Positions 1-7,384 of a stretch of 20,841 nt of DNA are shown in pieces. The position numbers and the translations under genes were made by a program. Numbering within the stretch: position 1 is the first letter of the stretch; each line of letters opens with the position of its first letter. Source of the DNA: Firmicutes bacterium UBA5766 (GTDB lineage: Bacteria > Bacillota > Desulfotomaculia > Desulfotomaculales > Nap2-2B); contig DIEU01000023.1 of assembly GCA_002418775.1 (NCBI GenBank), positions 31,377-52,217 on the forward strand, read 5' to 3'. Below the pieces are notes generated by a model that did not search any database, was not told the origin of the DNA, and saw nothing but the letters and a program-made list of their open reading frames with translations.

Positions 1-41
1 TGATTAAAAGTCAGGTGCTCTACCAGCTGAGCTAATGGCTC
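1..41 (-). tRNA. tRNA-Lys (UUU), 5' part only
   Basis: Read on the minus strand, this begins at base 41 with a lysine-tRNA-like acceptor strand (GAGCCAT), continues with a normal D arm, and ends in an anticodon arm with loop CTTTTAA and anticodon TTT. The window cuts it just after the anticodon stem, so the variable loop, T arm and 3' end are missing. It is the third gene of a minus-strand tRNA cluster, 28 bases after tRNA-Gln. Confidence 0.9.
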
Positions 42-69
42 ATAAATGATTAAACTGTATTATGCGAAT

Positions 70-145
70 TGGCTGGGGCGGCTGGATTCGAACCAACGAA
101 ATGGCGGATCCAAAGTCCGCTGCCTTACCGCTTGGCTACGCCCCA
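70..145 (-). tRNA. tRNA-Gln (UUG)
   Basis: Complete cloverleaf on the minus strand. The acceptor strands TGGGGCG and CGCCCCA pair fully, the anticodon loop is CTTTGGA (anticodon TTG), the T loop is TTCGAAT, the discriminator base is G, and CCA is encoded at 72-70. Only three bases separate it from the CCA of tRNA-His, so the two must be cut from one transcript. Confidence 0.95.
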
Positions 146-148
146 GTT

Positions 149-226
149 TGGGGTGGAAGATGGGATTTGAACCCACGACCCCCAGAGCCACAATCTGGTG
201 CTCTAACCATCTGAGCTACATCCACC
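149..226 (-). tRNA. tRNA-His (GUG)
   Basis: Complete cloverleaf on the minus strand with anticodon loop TTGTGGC (anticodon GTG at 191-189). The extra G at position -1 (base 226) faces C73 (base 152), the identity element of bacterial tRNA-His. CCA is encoded. The acceptor stem has one T-T mismatch at pair 6-67. It is the first gene of the cluster, followed by Gln and Lys. Confidence 0.95.
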
Positions 227-266
227 ATAATAAAAAAGATCAAAAGACCTTTTTGAAACAAAGAAA

Positions 267-295
267 AGTATACCACATAGTCTGGGAGAAAACAA
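267..295 (-). promoter_or_regulatory. promoter of the His-Gln-Lys tRNA cluster
   Basis: On the minus strand TTGTTT (295-290) and TATACT (272-267) are 17 bases apart, and TGG directly before TATACT makes an extended -10. Transcription would start about 30-40 bases before tRNA-His. No strong terminator is visible between the DUF503 gene and this promoter; there is only a T run after base 320. Confidence 0.6.
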
Positions 296-330
296 GAACT
301 AATCAGGATTCTTAAAAAAACGGATTTGCT

Positions 331-612
331 TTAGCGAAGTTCAGTCTTGACGGATAAAATCTCGGCTTTCCCCATGCGCTCAACAAAATCTTCCACAGAG
401 GATAAAATCCCGTTTACATAAGCGCTGTCATTGCTGACCGCAACCACGGCCAACAGCGAAAGCTGCCACTTGTCCTGTTCGCCGGCCTCGGCCACAGATA
501 CATTAAAACGTGCTTTTATTTGATCAATAATACTCTTCAGCAGCCTGCGCTTATCTTTTAGAGATTCCGACTGGCTGAAAAAAAGTTCAAGAGTAAGAAG
601 TCCGATAATCAA
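331..612 (-). CDS. DUF503 (YlxP-like) protein
   Basis: Small protein of 93 residues resembling the YlxP/DUF503 family: IIGLLTLEL at the start, then SLKDKR, a basic helix, FNVSVAE and DKWQLSLLAVVAVS. The molecular role of the family is not established. In many Firmicutes the gene sits in the nusA-infB-rbfA operon, so ribosome-related work has been suggested. I chose the TTG at 612 because family members begin MIIG and GGGTGA lies 7 bases upstream. An ATG at 684 would add 24 poorly conserved, charged residues and has no ribosome binding site. It lies downstream of rsmG on the same strand, after a 159-base gap holding parS. Its place beside the origin is unusual. Confidence 0.85.
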   Translation of the reverse strand: MIIGLLTLELFFSQSESLKDKRRLLKSIIDQIKARFNVSVAEAGEQDKWQLSLLAVVAVSNDSAYVNGILSSVEDFVERMGKAEILSVKTELR

Positions 613-702
613 TAATGATTCACCCGGATTGCCCTTCCTTGTTGAAGAGTTTTCATTTTTCTGCTGGCGCCGCTCTAGCGGCATGGGTGTCTATTCTGGA
701 AA

Positions 703-718
703 TGTTTCACGTGAAACA
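703..718. promoter_or_regulatory. parS centromere site
   Basis: TGTTTCACGTGAAACA is a perfect 16-base palindrome identical to the conserved chromosomal parS site bound by ParB/Spo0J. ParB loads here and spreads, guiding SMC loading and origin segregation with ParA/Soj. The site lies in the gap between rsmG and the DUF503 gene, about 8 kb from the predicted unwinding site, as expected for an origin-proximal parS. No parA or parB gene is present in the window. Confidence 0.95.
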
Positions 719-771
719 TAATCCTAGCAACTAAATATTTTGATAATTTATTTGCATTAAAATGGTCAACT

Positions 772-1551
772 CTAATCGTGCTCAGTTTCGCTTTTTTCAG
801 GCTTCACTTTAACAGGCTGCTTTTTGGGCATCCCTGCACGCCTGGGATATTTTAGCGGTGTCGGATGTGTCTTTTCAATAACAATAAGTGTCCGTTCATG
901 CCCGAGATAGGGCAGAACCAGCTGCCTGATTTCTTTTAACGTTCCCCCGAGCAGCGACAGCAGCTGATCACATCCCTGCGCTTCAACTTCCGCATCCCTG
1001 CCTTTTAAGGCCACCATGCGCCCCCCTACACGAACCAGACCAAGGCAGTATTCGGCAATCGCCGGCAAAGGCCCTACAGCCCTGCAAAAGGCGCAGTCGA
1101 ATTGTTCCCGGTATTCTTCCCTGCGGCTTATTTCTTCAGCCCTGCCGTATATTGCTGAAGCATCGGCAAGTCCCAAACTGGATACCGTATCTTCTAAAAA
1201 ATCCGCTTTTTTTTGGGAGGACTCGATCATAGTTAAAAAAATCCCAGGCTTGACAATTTTCAGCGGTATTCCCGGGAGACCTGCGCCGCTTCCGACATCA
1301 GCCACCTGCGGGCTGCCCTCAAGCGGGACAACAAGCAGACAGGCCAAAGAGTCTACAAAATGTTTCAGAGCAGCTTCCTTTTCTGATAAAATTCTGGTCA
1401 GATTTATTTTCTTATTTCCTTCAACAATTAATTTATAGTACTTGTTGAAAAGTTCCTTTTGTTCGCCGCTTAAAATGATCCCCAGTTCTTCCGCTCCCTT
1501 CGCGCACCAGTATTCCAGCTCACCATGATGGTCAGATGGCTGTGCTGTCAT
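772..1551 (-). CDS. rsmG: 16S rRNA (guanine-N7) methyltransferase RsmG
   Basis: RsmG (GidB) methylates the N7 of a guanine in the 530 loop of 16S rRNA (G527 in E. coli) using S-adenosylmethionine. The 259-residue protein shows the family's SAM-binding motif DVGSGAGLPGIPL at residues 85-97, preceded by NLTRI and KHFVDSL, and followed by FCRAVG and ALKGR. A Lys/Pro-rich tail of about 25 residues extends it beyond the usual length of about 240. I chose the ATG at 1551, with AAGGGG six bases upstream. It overlaps the end of mnmG by 20 bases, which suggests translational coupling. The mnmE-mnmG-rsmG order is the classic origin-side arrangement. Loss of this enzyme gives low-level streptomycin resistance in other bacteria (family knowledge). 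Confidence 0.95.
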   Translation of the reverse strand: MTAQPSDHHGELEYWCAKGAEELGIILSGEQKELFNKYYKLIVEGNKKINLTRILSEKEAALKHFVDSLACLLVVPLEGSPQVADVGSGAGLPGIPLKIVKPGIFLTMIESSQKKADFLEDTVSSLGLADASAIYGRAEEISRREEYREQFDCAFCRAVGPLPAIAEYCLGLVRVGGRMVALKGRDAEVEAQGCDQLLSLLGGTLKEIRQLVLPYLGHERTLIVIEKTHPTPLKYPRRAGMPKKQPVKVKPEKSETEHD

Positions 1552-3445
1552 TAACGGCCCCTTTCCGCCTTCTTTGCTCAAGGCGAACCATCAGAATGGC
1601 TATATCGGCCGGTGTTATACCGGAGATACGGCTCGCCTGCCCCAGGGAGCGGGGGCGGATCTTTTCCATCCTTTGCTTCGCCTCGTTAGCCAGGCCCTCT
1701 ATTAAAGCATAATTAATATCTTCAGGTATCCGCCGCTCTTCTAATTTCATATATTTTTTCACCTGCTCAGTTTCCTTTTTTATATATCCGGCATATTTGA
1801 TTTCTATTTCCACTTCCTCAACTACCTCGTCGAGCAGGTCTTCAGGCAGATCCGGCCTGCCTCCCGGCAGGCTGAACAAGTGTTCATACCTCAACTCAGG
1901 ACGCCTCAGCAAAGAAGCAAGACTTGCCGATTGGCTCAGCGGCGCGCTGCCAGAATGCTCCAAAACCGTTTGTACTTCTTCGGTAACTGGGATATAAGTT
2001 TTGTTCACCCGGTTAAGATCATCTTCAATTAATTTTTTCTTTTTACAGAAAGCTTTGTATCGCTCCGGAGAAACAAGGCCGACTTTGTAACCCGCTTCGG
2101 TCAGCCTTAGATCTGCATTATCCTGACGCAGCAGCAGCCTGTGCTCTGCGCGGGAAGTCAATAGGCGGTACGGTTCGCCGGCGCCTTTGGTGATCAGATC
2201 ATCGATCATTACGCCTATATATGCTTCGGCTCTGTCCAGAATAAAGGGTTCCTTTTGCTGAACATAACAGGCAGCGTTAATTCCGGCGATAATTCCCTGT
2301 GCTGCCGCCTCTTCATATCCGGACGTGCCGTTGATCTGTCCGGCGCTGAACAATCCCCTTATATCTTTGCACTCGAGGGAGTGTTTTAACTGGGTAGGCG
2401 GCAGGTAATCATATTCGATCGCATAGCCGGGCCTGATTATCTGGACGTTTTCCAGGCCCTTTATAGTTCGAAGCATTTGCAGCTGGACATCTTCCGGAAG
2501 GCTTGTGTTCATCCCCTGCACATACATTTCGTTTGTCTCCAAACCTTCCGGTTCAATGAAGACCTGGTGTCCGGGCCTGTTTGCAAAACGTACTACCTTA
2601 TCCTCGATTGAGGGGCAATAGCGCGGTCCTACACCTTCAATAAGCCCGCTGAACAAAGGCGCTCTGTGCAGATTATCCCTGATTACCCGGTGAGTGGCCT
2701 CATTTGTATGGGTTAGCCAGCAGGGAACCTGTTCACGGTCAATCCGCTTGGAAATAAATGAAAACCTGTAGTTTTTCTTGTCGCCGGGCTGAATGATCAT
2801 TTTTGAAAAATCAACGCTTCGCCGATCAACCCTGGCCGGTGTTCCTGTCTTAAAACGGCCGAGTTCCAGGCCAAGCTCCTTCAGGTACCCGGCAAAACCT
2901 ACCGCGGGAAACTGACCCTGCGGACCTCCTGGAAAAGCAAGATCACCAATTATGATACGTCCTTTAAGATACGTGCCGGTTGTTAAAACAACAGCGGGCG
3001 CCAAATATTTTGCCCCCGTATTACTAATTACACCCTGTATGGTATTGCCGGAAACAACCAGTTTTTCAACCAAAACCTGCTTCAAATCAAGTCCGGGCTG
3101 GTTTTCCAGAACACGCTGCATATTTTTCTGGTACAATTTTTTATCCGCCTGGGCCCGCAGCGCGCGCATCGCCGGCCCCTTGGCTGTGTTTAACATCCGC
3201 ACCTGAATAGCGGAACGATCGGTATTTAAACCCATCTCTCCGCCAAGGGCGTCCACTTCCCTGACCAACTGCGCTTTTGCAGGCCCCCCCACGGAAGGGT
3301 TACAGGGCATCAAGGCAATATTATCCAGGTTTAAAGTCAAAATCAAAGTACGGCAGCCCATTCTGGCTGAAGCCAGCGCAGCCTCGCAGCCAGAATGACC
3401 GGCCCCGATTACAATTACATCATATATCCCGGCTAGATACTCCAT
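1532..3445 (-). CDS. mnmG: tRNA uridine-34 cmnm5 modification enzyme MnmG
   Basis: MnmG (GidA) is the FAD/NADH-dependent partner of MnmE. Together they add a (carboxymethyl)aminomethyl group to C5 of the wobble uridine in certain tRNAs; the tRNA-Lys(UUU) and tRNA-Gln(UUG) encoded at the left edge belong to the substrate class. The protein has 637 residues, a normal family length. The FAD-binding motif GAGHSG is at residues 14-19, followed by MPCNPSVGGPAKAQLVREVD, the GTYLKG segment, GYEEAAAQG for FAD and a C-terminal helical region. I chose the ATG at 3445 because GAGGGAG lies just upstream and the family begins shortly before the FAD motif. It starts 10 bases after the mnmE stop, so the two are co-transcribed. 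Confidence 0.97.
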   Translation of the reverse strand: MEYLAGIYDVIVIGAGHSGCEAALASARMGCRTLILTLNLDNIALMPCNPSVGGPAKAQLVREVDALGGEMGLNTDRSAIQVRMLNTAKGPAMRALRAQADKKLYQKNMQRVLENQPGLDLKQVLVEKLVVSGNTIQGVISNTGAKYLAPAVVLTTGTYLKGRIIIGDLAFPGGPQGQFPAVGFAGYLKELGLELGRFKTGTPARVDRRSVDFSKMIIQPGDKKNYRFSFISKRIDREQVPCWLTHTNEATHRVIRDNLHRAPLFSGLIEGVGPRYCPSIEDKVVRFANRPGHQVFIEPEGLETNEMYVQGMNTSLPEDVQLQMLRTIKGLENVQIIRPGYAIEYDYLPPTQLKHSLECKDIRGLFSAGQINGTSGYEEAAAQGIIAGINAACYVQQKEPFILDRAEAYIGVMIDDLITKGAGEPYRLLTSRAEHRLLLRQDNADLRLTEAGYKVGLVSPERYKAFCKKKKLIEDDLNRVNKTYIPVTEEVQTVLEHSGSAPLSQSASLASLLRRPELRYEHLFSLPGGRPDLPEDLLDEVVEEVEIEIKYAGYIKKETEQVKKYMKLEERRIPEDINYALIEGLANEAKQRMEKIRPRSLGQASRISGITPADIAILMVRLEQRRRKGAVNDSTAI

Positions 3446-3455
3446 CTTAGCTCCC

Positions 3456-4844
3456 TCACTTGCCGATACAAAAGTTGGCAAAAATATGATCAATAATTTC
3501 TTCCGTGGCTGTTGAGCCTGTTATTTCGCCCAGCGTATCCCAGGCCGCGCGCAGATCAATAGCCTGCAGGTCTTCCGGCAAGCCTTCATCAAAAGCCTGT
3601 AAAGCTTCTTTTAAATGATGCTCGCAGCGGCGCAGTACATCCATATGCCGCACGTTGCTGACCAAATAATTGTCTCCGGATTCAATTTTGCCTTCAAAAA
3701 CCATCTTCTCTATGGTATCCGATAGTTCTTCAAGCCCGGCGCCCGTTTTCGCAGATATTTCAAGGACCGGGCTTTCCGAAGCAAGGCAAACGGCTGCAAG
3801 TCCCCTATCGGCCTCTGTGAGATCTATTTTGTTTATTAATAGTATTTTTCTTTTTTTTCGAAGGCCTTCCAAAAGCTCCCGGTCTTCTTTGGTAAAGCCC
3901 TGTACAGCGTCAATAACAAACAGGACGAGACCGGCTGATTCAAGCGCTTCCTGGGACCTCTGCACACCGATACTTTCCACGGGATCATCGGTTGGGCGCA
4001 AGCCGGCCGTATCGGCAATTTTTATTGGTATTCCTTTTATGTTTATAACTTCCTCGATAATATCCCTTGTTGTGCCTGGAATTTCGGTTACAATTGCTCT
4101 CTTTTCCTTGAGCAGGGCGTTTAATAAAGATGATTTGCCCACGTTGGGCCTGCCTGCAATTACAGCCAGGATACCTTCGCGGTAAATTTTTCCTTTCTCA
4201 GCCGAGCTGATTAAGAAGCCTACCTGGTCAAGGATTTTAATCAATTTCCCCCTCGTCTGAGCTCTGTCTTCCGGTAAATAATCTTCCGGAAAATCTATGC
4301 ACGCTTCTGTTTCAGCCAATAAAGCGGTAAGATCTTTTTGGATTGTTTTTATTTTACCTGAAAAATTACCCTTCAGCTGGGAAACGGCCAGCTTAAGGCC
4401 GGCATCTGTTTTTGCCCTGATTATGTCTATAATCGCTTCAGCCTGGATCAGATCCAGGCGGCCGTTTAAAAAAGCCCGGCGTGAAAACTCGCCCGGCTCC
4501 GCTAAACGGGCTCCCTGGCCCAGCACTGTCTCCAGTGTTTTGCGCAAAGAAACAAGCCCGCCGTGGCAGTTAAATTCGACAACATCCTCTTTAGTGTAGC
4601 TTTTTGGGGCAACCATAACACCCAGAAGAACTTCATCAATTATTTCGCCGCTTCGCGGTTCTGCCGCATAACCATAAAAAAGCCTGTGACCGGGGTTTTC
4701 CTTCCACCATTTAATGCCCCCGGCAGGTATAAAGATTTTTCTGGCAATATCAATAGCTTTAGGTCCGCTTAACCTGACTATGCCAATGCCGCCCTCTCCA
4801 AGAGGCGTTGAGATCGCCGCAATCGTATCAGATAACAAAACCAC
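3456..4844 (-). CDS. mnmE: tRNA modification GTPase MnmE
   Basis: MnmE (TrmE) is the K+-dependent GTPase that works with MnmG on wobble uridines. The N-terminal formyl-THF-binding domain starts with DTIAAIST and GEGGIGIVRLSG. The inserted G domain shows G1 GRPNVGKSS near residue 232, G2 TTRD, G3 DTAG and G4 NKID. The C-terminus is FCIGK with the family's conserved cysteine. The length of 462 residues is normal. The start is uncertain: GTG 4844 has GGAAG five bases upstream, while TTG at 4856 or 4838 would change only the first few residues. The gene lies about 50 bases after jag and 10 before mnmG. Confidence 0.96.
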   Translation of the reverse strand: MVLLSDTIAAISTPLGEGGIGIVRLSGPKAIDIARKIFIPAGGIKWWKENPGHRLFYGYAAEPRSGEIIDEVLLGVMVAPKSYTKEDVVEFNCHGGLVSLRKTLETVLGQGARLAEPGEFSRRAFLNGRLDLIQAEAIIDIIRAKTDAGLKLAVSQLKGNFSGKIKTIQKDLTALLAETEACIDFPEDYLPEDRAQTRGKLIKILDQVGFLISSAEKGKIYREGILAVIAGRPNVGKSSLLNALLKEKRAIVTEIPGTTRDIIEEVINIKGIPIKIADTAGLRPTDDPVESIGVQRSQEALESAGLVLFVIDAVQGFTKEDRELLEGLRKKRKILLINKIDLTEADRGLAAVCLASESPVLEISAKTGAGLEELSDTIEKMVFEGKIESGDNYLVSNVRHMDVLRRCEHHLKEALQAFDEGLPEDLQAIDLRAAWDTLGEITGSTATEEIIDHIFANFCIGK

Positions 4845-4897
4845 CACCGCTTCCAAAAGTCCGTAAAAGCTGCAATATATTTTCTAACCTATATTTT

Positions 4898-5530
4898 CTA
4901 AGCGCGGGCATGCCTTTTAGGAGAAATAATTATTTTCCGGTAAGGCTCCTCGCCCTCACTGTAAGTATAAACGTCCTCCAAACCCTGCAGGGTTGTATGA
5001 ATAATCCTTCTCTCATGAGGGCTCATCGGTTCAAGGATAACATTTCTGCCTTTCTGCCTGGCTTTTTCAGCCAACCTCAAAGCGAGGTCCTCCAGCGTTT
5101 GTTCCCTGCGCACACGGTATCCGCCGACATCAAGCAGAACCCTGTATTTTTCCTCCTGTTTTTTATTCACGCTAAGGCTGACCAGATATTGAAGAGCGTC
5201 AAGCGTTTCCCCGCGCTTCCCGATTAACACGCCCAAACCTTCTCCCTGGATATCTATTGATAAAACCCCGTTGTCTTCCTGGATATCCATATCCGCTGAT
5301 AAATCCATTGCTTTAAAGATTTTTTCCAGGAAAGTTCTGGCCCGTCGTGAAGGAGTTTCCTTGACTCGTACGCGGACTTTGGCCATACGGTTCCCTAAAA
5401 TTCCAAACAGCCCCCGTGTTGGTTCCTCCAACACGTCTACCTGAGCCTGTTCGGCTCCTATGCCTAAATCAGCCAAAGCTTGTTCCACCGCTTCGCTGAC
5501 CGTTTTACCTACCTTTTCTACTTCCGCCAC
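4898..5530 (-). CDS. jag: Jag/KhpB RNA-binding protein (SpoIIIJ-associated)
   Basis: Protein of 210 residues with the three-part Jag layout. The Jag-N domain (about 1-55) contains EEPTRGLFGILG. The KH domain (about 80-135) has the GxxG loop IGKRGETLDALQ with G104-K-R-G107. The R3H domain (about 145-210) has the defining R174xxxH178 in ERRIIH. The family binds RNA and is linked to cell-wall control and, in spore formers, to SpoIIIJ. The start is GTG at 5530. It overlaps the end of yidC by 26 bases, and a strong AAAGGAGG lies 12 bases upstream inside yidC, which indicates coupled translation. Confidence 0.95.
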   Translation of the reverse strand: MAEVEKVGKTVSEAVEQALADLGIGAEQAQVDVLEEPTRGLFGILGNRMAKVRVRVKETPSRRARTFLEKIFKAMDLSADMDIQEDNGVLSIDIQGEGLGVLIGKRGETLDALQYLVSLSVNKKQEEKYRVLLDVGGYRVRREQTLEDLALRLAEKARQKGRNVILEPMSPHERRIIHTTLQGLEDVYTYSEGEEPYRKIIISPKRHARA

Positions 5531-6224
5531 TTTCCGTTACAGCCTCCTTTATTTTTGCAATCTGCTTATTGACGAAGTATTGCTGAATAATGCCCATAAT
5601 ATTAAAAACGACCCAATACAAAGACAAACCTGCAGGAACAGTCATGCAAATATATGCTATAAAAACCGGCATAGTATATAACATCATTCTCTGTGTGGGA
5701 TCACTGGTTGTCATGGTCATCTTGGACTGCAGGTATGTTGTAACACCGGCCAATACTGGTAAGCTTAAAACAACAAAAGCCGAAAAAAGATCACTGATTT
5801 CACTAAATTTATAGACATGACTTAAATTGCTTATCCATAAGAAACCTGCATATGCAGGATCGGGATATTTAAAAAACAAAAGGGCGCGGTACAGGGCTAT
5901 CAAAATAGGCAACTGAACAATCAGGGGAAGGCAGCCGGACATAGGGTTTACCTTATTTTCCTGGTATAATTCCATTACCTTCTTCTGCATTTTCTGCGGG
6001 TCTTTTCCTTTATACTTTTCCTGAATCTCCTTTACCTTGGGCGCCAGTTGCTGCATCATGACCATTGAGCGCATCTGTTTGGCGGACAACGGATAAAGCG
6101 CAATTTTAATCAATACTGTCAGCAGTATAATCGCCAATCCGTAATTTGGCAGATGAATCATGACTGTAAAGGAATAAAGCAATGTCAACAGATACGACAT
6201 TCCATCCACTAGTGACTGAAACAA
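5505..6224 (-). CDS. yidC: membrane protein insertase YidC/SpoIIIJ
   Basis: YidC/Oxa1 insertase that places proteins in the cytoplasmic membrane, alone or with Sec. The protein has 239 residues, the short Gram-positive form without the large periplasmic domain. Several hydrophobic segments are visible: residues about 25-47, LPLIVQLPILIALYRALLF, FVVLSLPVLAGVTTYL, and a C-terminal pair with PVFIAYICMTVPAGLSLYW. The positive residue in the hydrophilic groove, usually Arg, would be Lys40 (VLIKIALYPL). No lipobox or cleavable signal is seen, unlike B. subtilis SpoIIIJ. The start is TTG at 6224, with GGAGG seven bases upstream. It follows yidD and precedes jag. Confidence 0.96.
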   Translation of the reverse strand: MFQSLVDGMSYLLTLLYSFTVMIHLPNYGLAIILLTVLIKIALYPLSAKQMRSMVMMQQLAPKVKEIQEKYKGKDPQKMQKKVMELYQENKVNPMSGCLPLIVQLPILIALYRALLFFKYPDPAYAGFLWISNLSHVYKFSEISDLFSAFVVLSLPVLAGVTTYLQSKMTMTTSDPTQRMMLYTMPVFIAYICMTVPAGLSLYWVVFNIMGIIQQYFVNKQIAKIKEAVTESGGSRKGR

Positions 6225-6263
6225 TAAACCACCTCCAGATTATTCGCACGGGGGTTCATATCC

Positions 6264-6470
6264 TTAGACAGGGTCATAACCACCTGGGCAAAAGGGATGA
6301 CAGCGCAGCAATCTTTTGGCCGTTTTCCATAAGCCAACAGCCAGCCCGTATTTTGAAACGGCCTGGCAGGCATATTCGGAACAAGTGGGATAAAACCTGC
6401 AGGAAGGCGGAAAGAAAGGTGAAATACACTTTTGATAAAACTTTATTAAAATTATGACAAGCTTACTCAT
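6264..6470 (-). CDS. yidD: membrane insertion efficiency factor YidD
   Basis: Small protein of 68 residues with the YidD (DUF37) signature: an amphipathic N-terminal helix (LVIILIKFYQKCISPFFPP), then CRFYPTCSEYACQA and KRLLRCHPFCPGGYDPV. The family is thought to help YidC-dependent insertion from the inner face of the membrane. Four to five cysteines are spaced as in the family. The ATG at 6470 is 12 bases after the rnpA stop, and TGAGGT serves as ribosome binding site. It lies between rnpA and yidC, the usual order. Confidence 0.95.
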   Translation of the reverse strand: MSKLVIILIKFYQKCISPFFPPSCRFYPTCSEYACQAVSKYGLAVGLWKTAKRLLRCHPFCPGGYDPV

Positions 6471-6482
6471 TAAAACCTCATT

Positions 6483-6854
6483 CTATACTTTACCGGCCGA
6501 AGTTTTTCCGGCAATCCTGCCGCCTTGATTTTTTTTAAGAAGCAGGAAAAGTTTATCCAAAAGTGTGTGGTAATTTTCTAAAGCCGCGTCTTTCCTGGCA
6601 ATAATTACATAATCGTTGCCGCAAGGAAAAACTTCTTCATTTATCCTGCAAATTTCTTTCAGCTGCCTTTTTACCCGATTACGAACAACAGCTTTACCAA
6701 CTTTTTTTCCCACCGAAAAGCCGAACCTTTTTTCTGAGCTGTCCTTATTTCTGCGTATATAAAGAACCAAAGAAGAATTGGAAACTGATTTCCCTACCCG
6801 GAATACCCAGCGAAACTCCCTGTTTTTTTTAATGATCTTAAAACAACTGCTCAT
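6483..6854 (-). CDS. rnpA: ribonuclease P protein component
   Basis: Basic 123-residue protein subunit of RNase P, which assists the catalytic RNA in cutting 5' leaders from tRNA precursors. It shows the conserved start IKKNREFRWVFR, FGFSVGKKVGKAV, and the RNR motif RNRVKR at residues 58-63, then the NDYVIIAR strand. The start is ATG 6854; only a weak CAGGG is upstream. It is separated from rpmH by 66 bases that contain a 16-base tandem duplication. The C-terminal 15 residues (GGRIAGKTSAGKV) are not conserved. Confidence 0.96.
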   Translation of the reverse strand: MSSCFKIIKKNREFRWVFRVGKSVSNSSLVLYIRRNKDSSEKRFGFSVGKKVGKAVVRNRVKRQLKEICRINEEVFPCGNDYVIIARKDAALENYHTLLDKLFLLLKKNQGGRIAGKTSAGKV

Positions 6855-6882
6855 TCTGTTATAACCCTGATCAACATGTATA

Positions 6883-6914
6883 ATTTAACCTTACTTTTAT
6901 TTAACCTTACTTTT
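6883..6914. repeat. perfect 16-bp tandem duplication
   Basis: The unit ATTTAACCTTACTTTT occurs twice in direct succession (6883-6898 and 6899-6914) with no mismatch. It lies in the 66-base gap between rpmH and rnpA, so on the transcript it doubles the spacer before the rnpA ribosome binding site. Confidence 0.9.
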
Positions 6915-6920
6915 TAAGTC

Positions 6921-7055
6921 CTAGGCGGATAACTTTTTTCTTCCTTTGTGGCGCCTTCTTAAGATAATTTTCCTTCCTGAACGATCCGACATGCGTTTTA
7001 AAAATCCATGTATCTTTTTACGTTTTCTTTTTTTCGGCTGAAATGTTCTCTTCAC
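6921..7055 (-). CDS. rpmH: 50S ribosomal protein L34
   Basis: A 44-residue, very basic protein that reads clearly as L34: KRTFQPKKRKRKKIHGFLKR, then MSDRSGRKIILRRRHKGRKK and LSA. The start is GTG at 7055 with GAGGGAG nine bases upstream, and the stop is TAG at 6923-6921. It is the first gene of the leftward run leaving the origin and is read from the promoter at 7164-7193 through a leader of about 100 bases. Confidence 0.97.
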   Translation of the reverse strand: MKRTFQPKKRKRKKIHGFLKRMSDRSGRKIILRRRHKGRKKLSA

Positions 7056-7163
7056 CCTTTTACACTCCCTCTGCCACTTTCAAATTAAAACAAACTTTTA
7101 AAAGGTCTATAAAAAAAACACCGCGACGCGGGTTCTCCCGGTCACTTGATTATAAGCAGAATA

Positions 7164-7193
7164 ATTATATAGTAAAAGCCAGCCTTAAGTCAA
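7164..7193 (-). promoter_or_regulatory. promoter of the rpmH-rnpA operon
   Basis: On the minus strand TTGACT (7193-7188) and a perfect TATAAT (7169-7164) are 18 bases apart in AT-rich sequence. This is a strong vegetative-type promoter. It would start a transcript about 100 bases before rpmH that could run through rsmG, since all gaps in that run are short. Confidence 0.75.
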
Positions 7194-7252
7194 GAAAAGC
7201 TTAGTAATAAAAAAACCAAGCGCAGATTAGGCTCAATTGACTTTTCATCCAG

Positions 7253-7281
7253 TTGCTACTTTCTTAAAAATTTGCTATTAT
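7253..7281 (+). promoter_or_regulatory. likely dnaA promoter
   Basis: TTGCTA (7253-7258) and TATTAT (7276-7281) are 17 bases apart. The start would lie near 7288, giving a dnaA leader of about 120 bases. An overlapping TATAAT at 7278-7283 has poorer -35 spacing (19 bases from TTGCTA). TTGACT at 7237-7242 has no good -10 at the right distance. Confidence 0.5.
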
Positions 7282-7359
7282 AATTGTACAAGAAGGCCAA
7301 CAGCCAACCTGTTAAAGTAATATTCCGGCAAGAAAAAATAAGCTCAAATTTTCCTTTTT

Positions 7360-7384
7360 AACCCTTGTTTTTCGGGTTTTTTTT
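7360..7384 (+). terminator. hairpin with T tract in the dnaA leader (possible attenuator)
   Basis: AACCC (7360-7364), a nine-base loop, then GGGTT (7374-7378) running into eight T residues (7377-7384). The shape is that of a weak intrinsic terminator placed between the likely dnaA promoter and the dnaA ribosome binding site (GGAGG at 7390-7394). The stem is only five pairs, so it may do no more than pause RNA polymerase. Confidence 0.35.

Noticed and set aside
46..315. Open frame of 89 codons on the plus strand
   Set aside because: It runs antisense across the Gln and His tRNA genes and the tRNA promoter; residues such as GRLDSNQR and GFEPTT are the well-known artefact of translating tRNA T arms.
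391..400. DnaA-box-like CCACAGAGGAT near the DUF503 gene
   Set aside because: It is a single weak match inside a coding region; TTTTCCACA at 9609-9617 inside dnaN is likewise isolated.
1016..1438. Plus-strand open frame of 140 codons opposite rsmG
   Set aside because: It is a shadow of the conserved rsmG reading frame, with no ribosome binding site or recognisable family. The same holds for the long antisense frames opposite mnmE (3670-4185) and serA (17589-18212).
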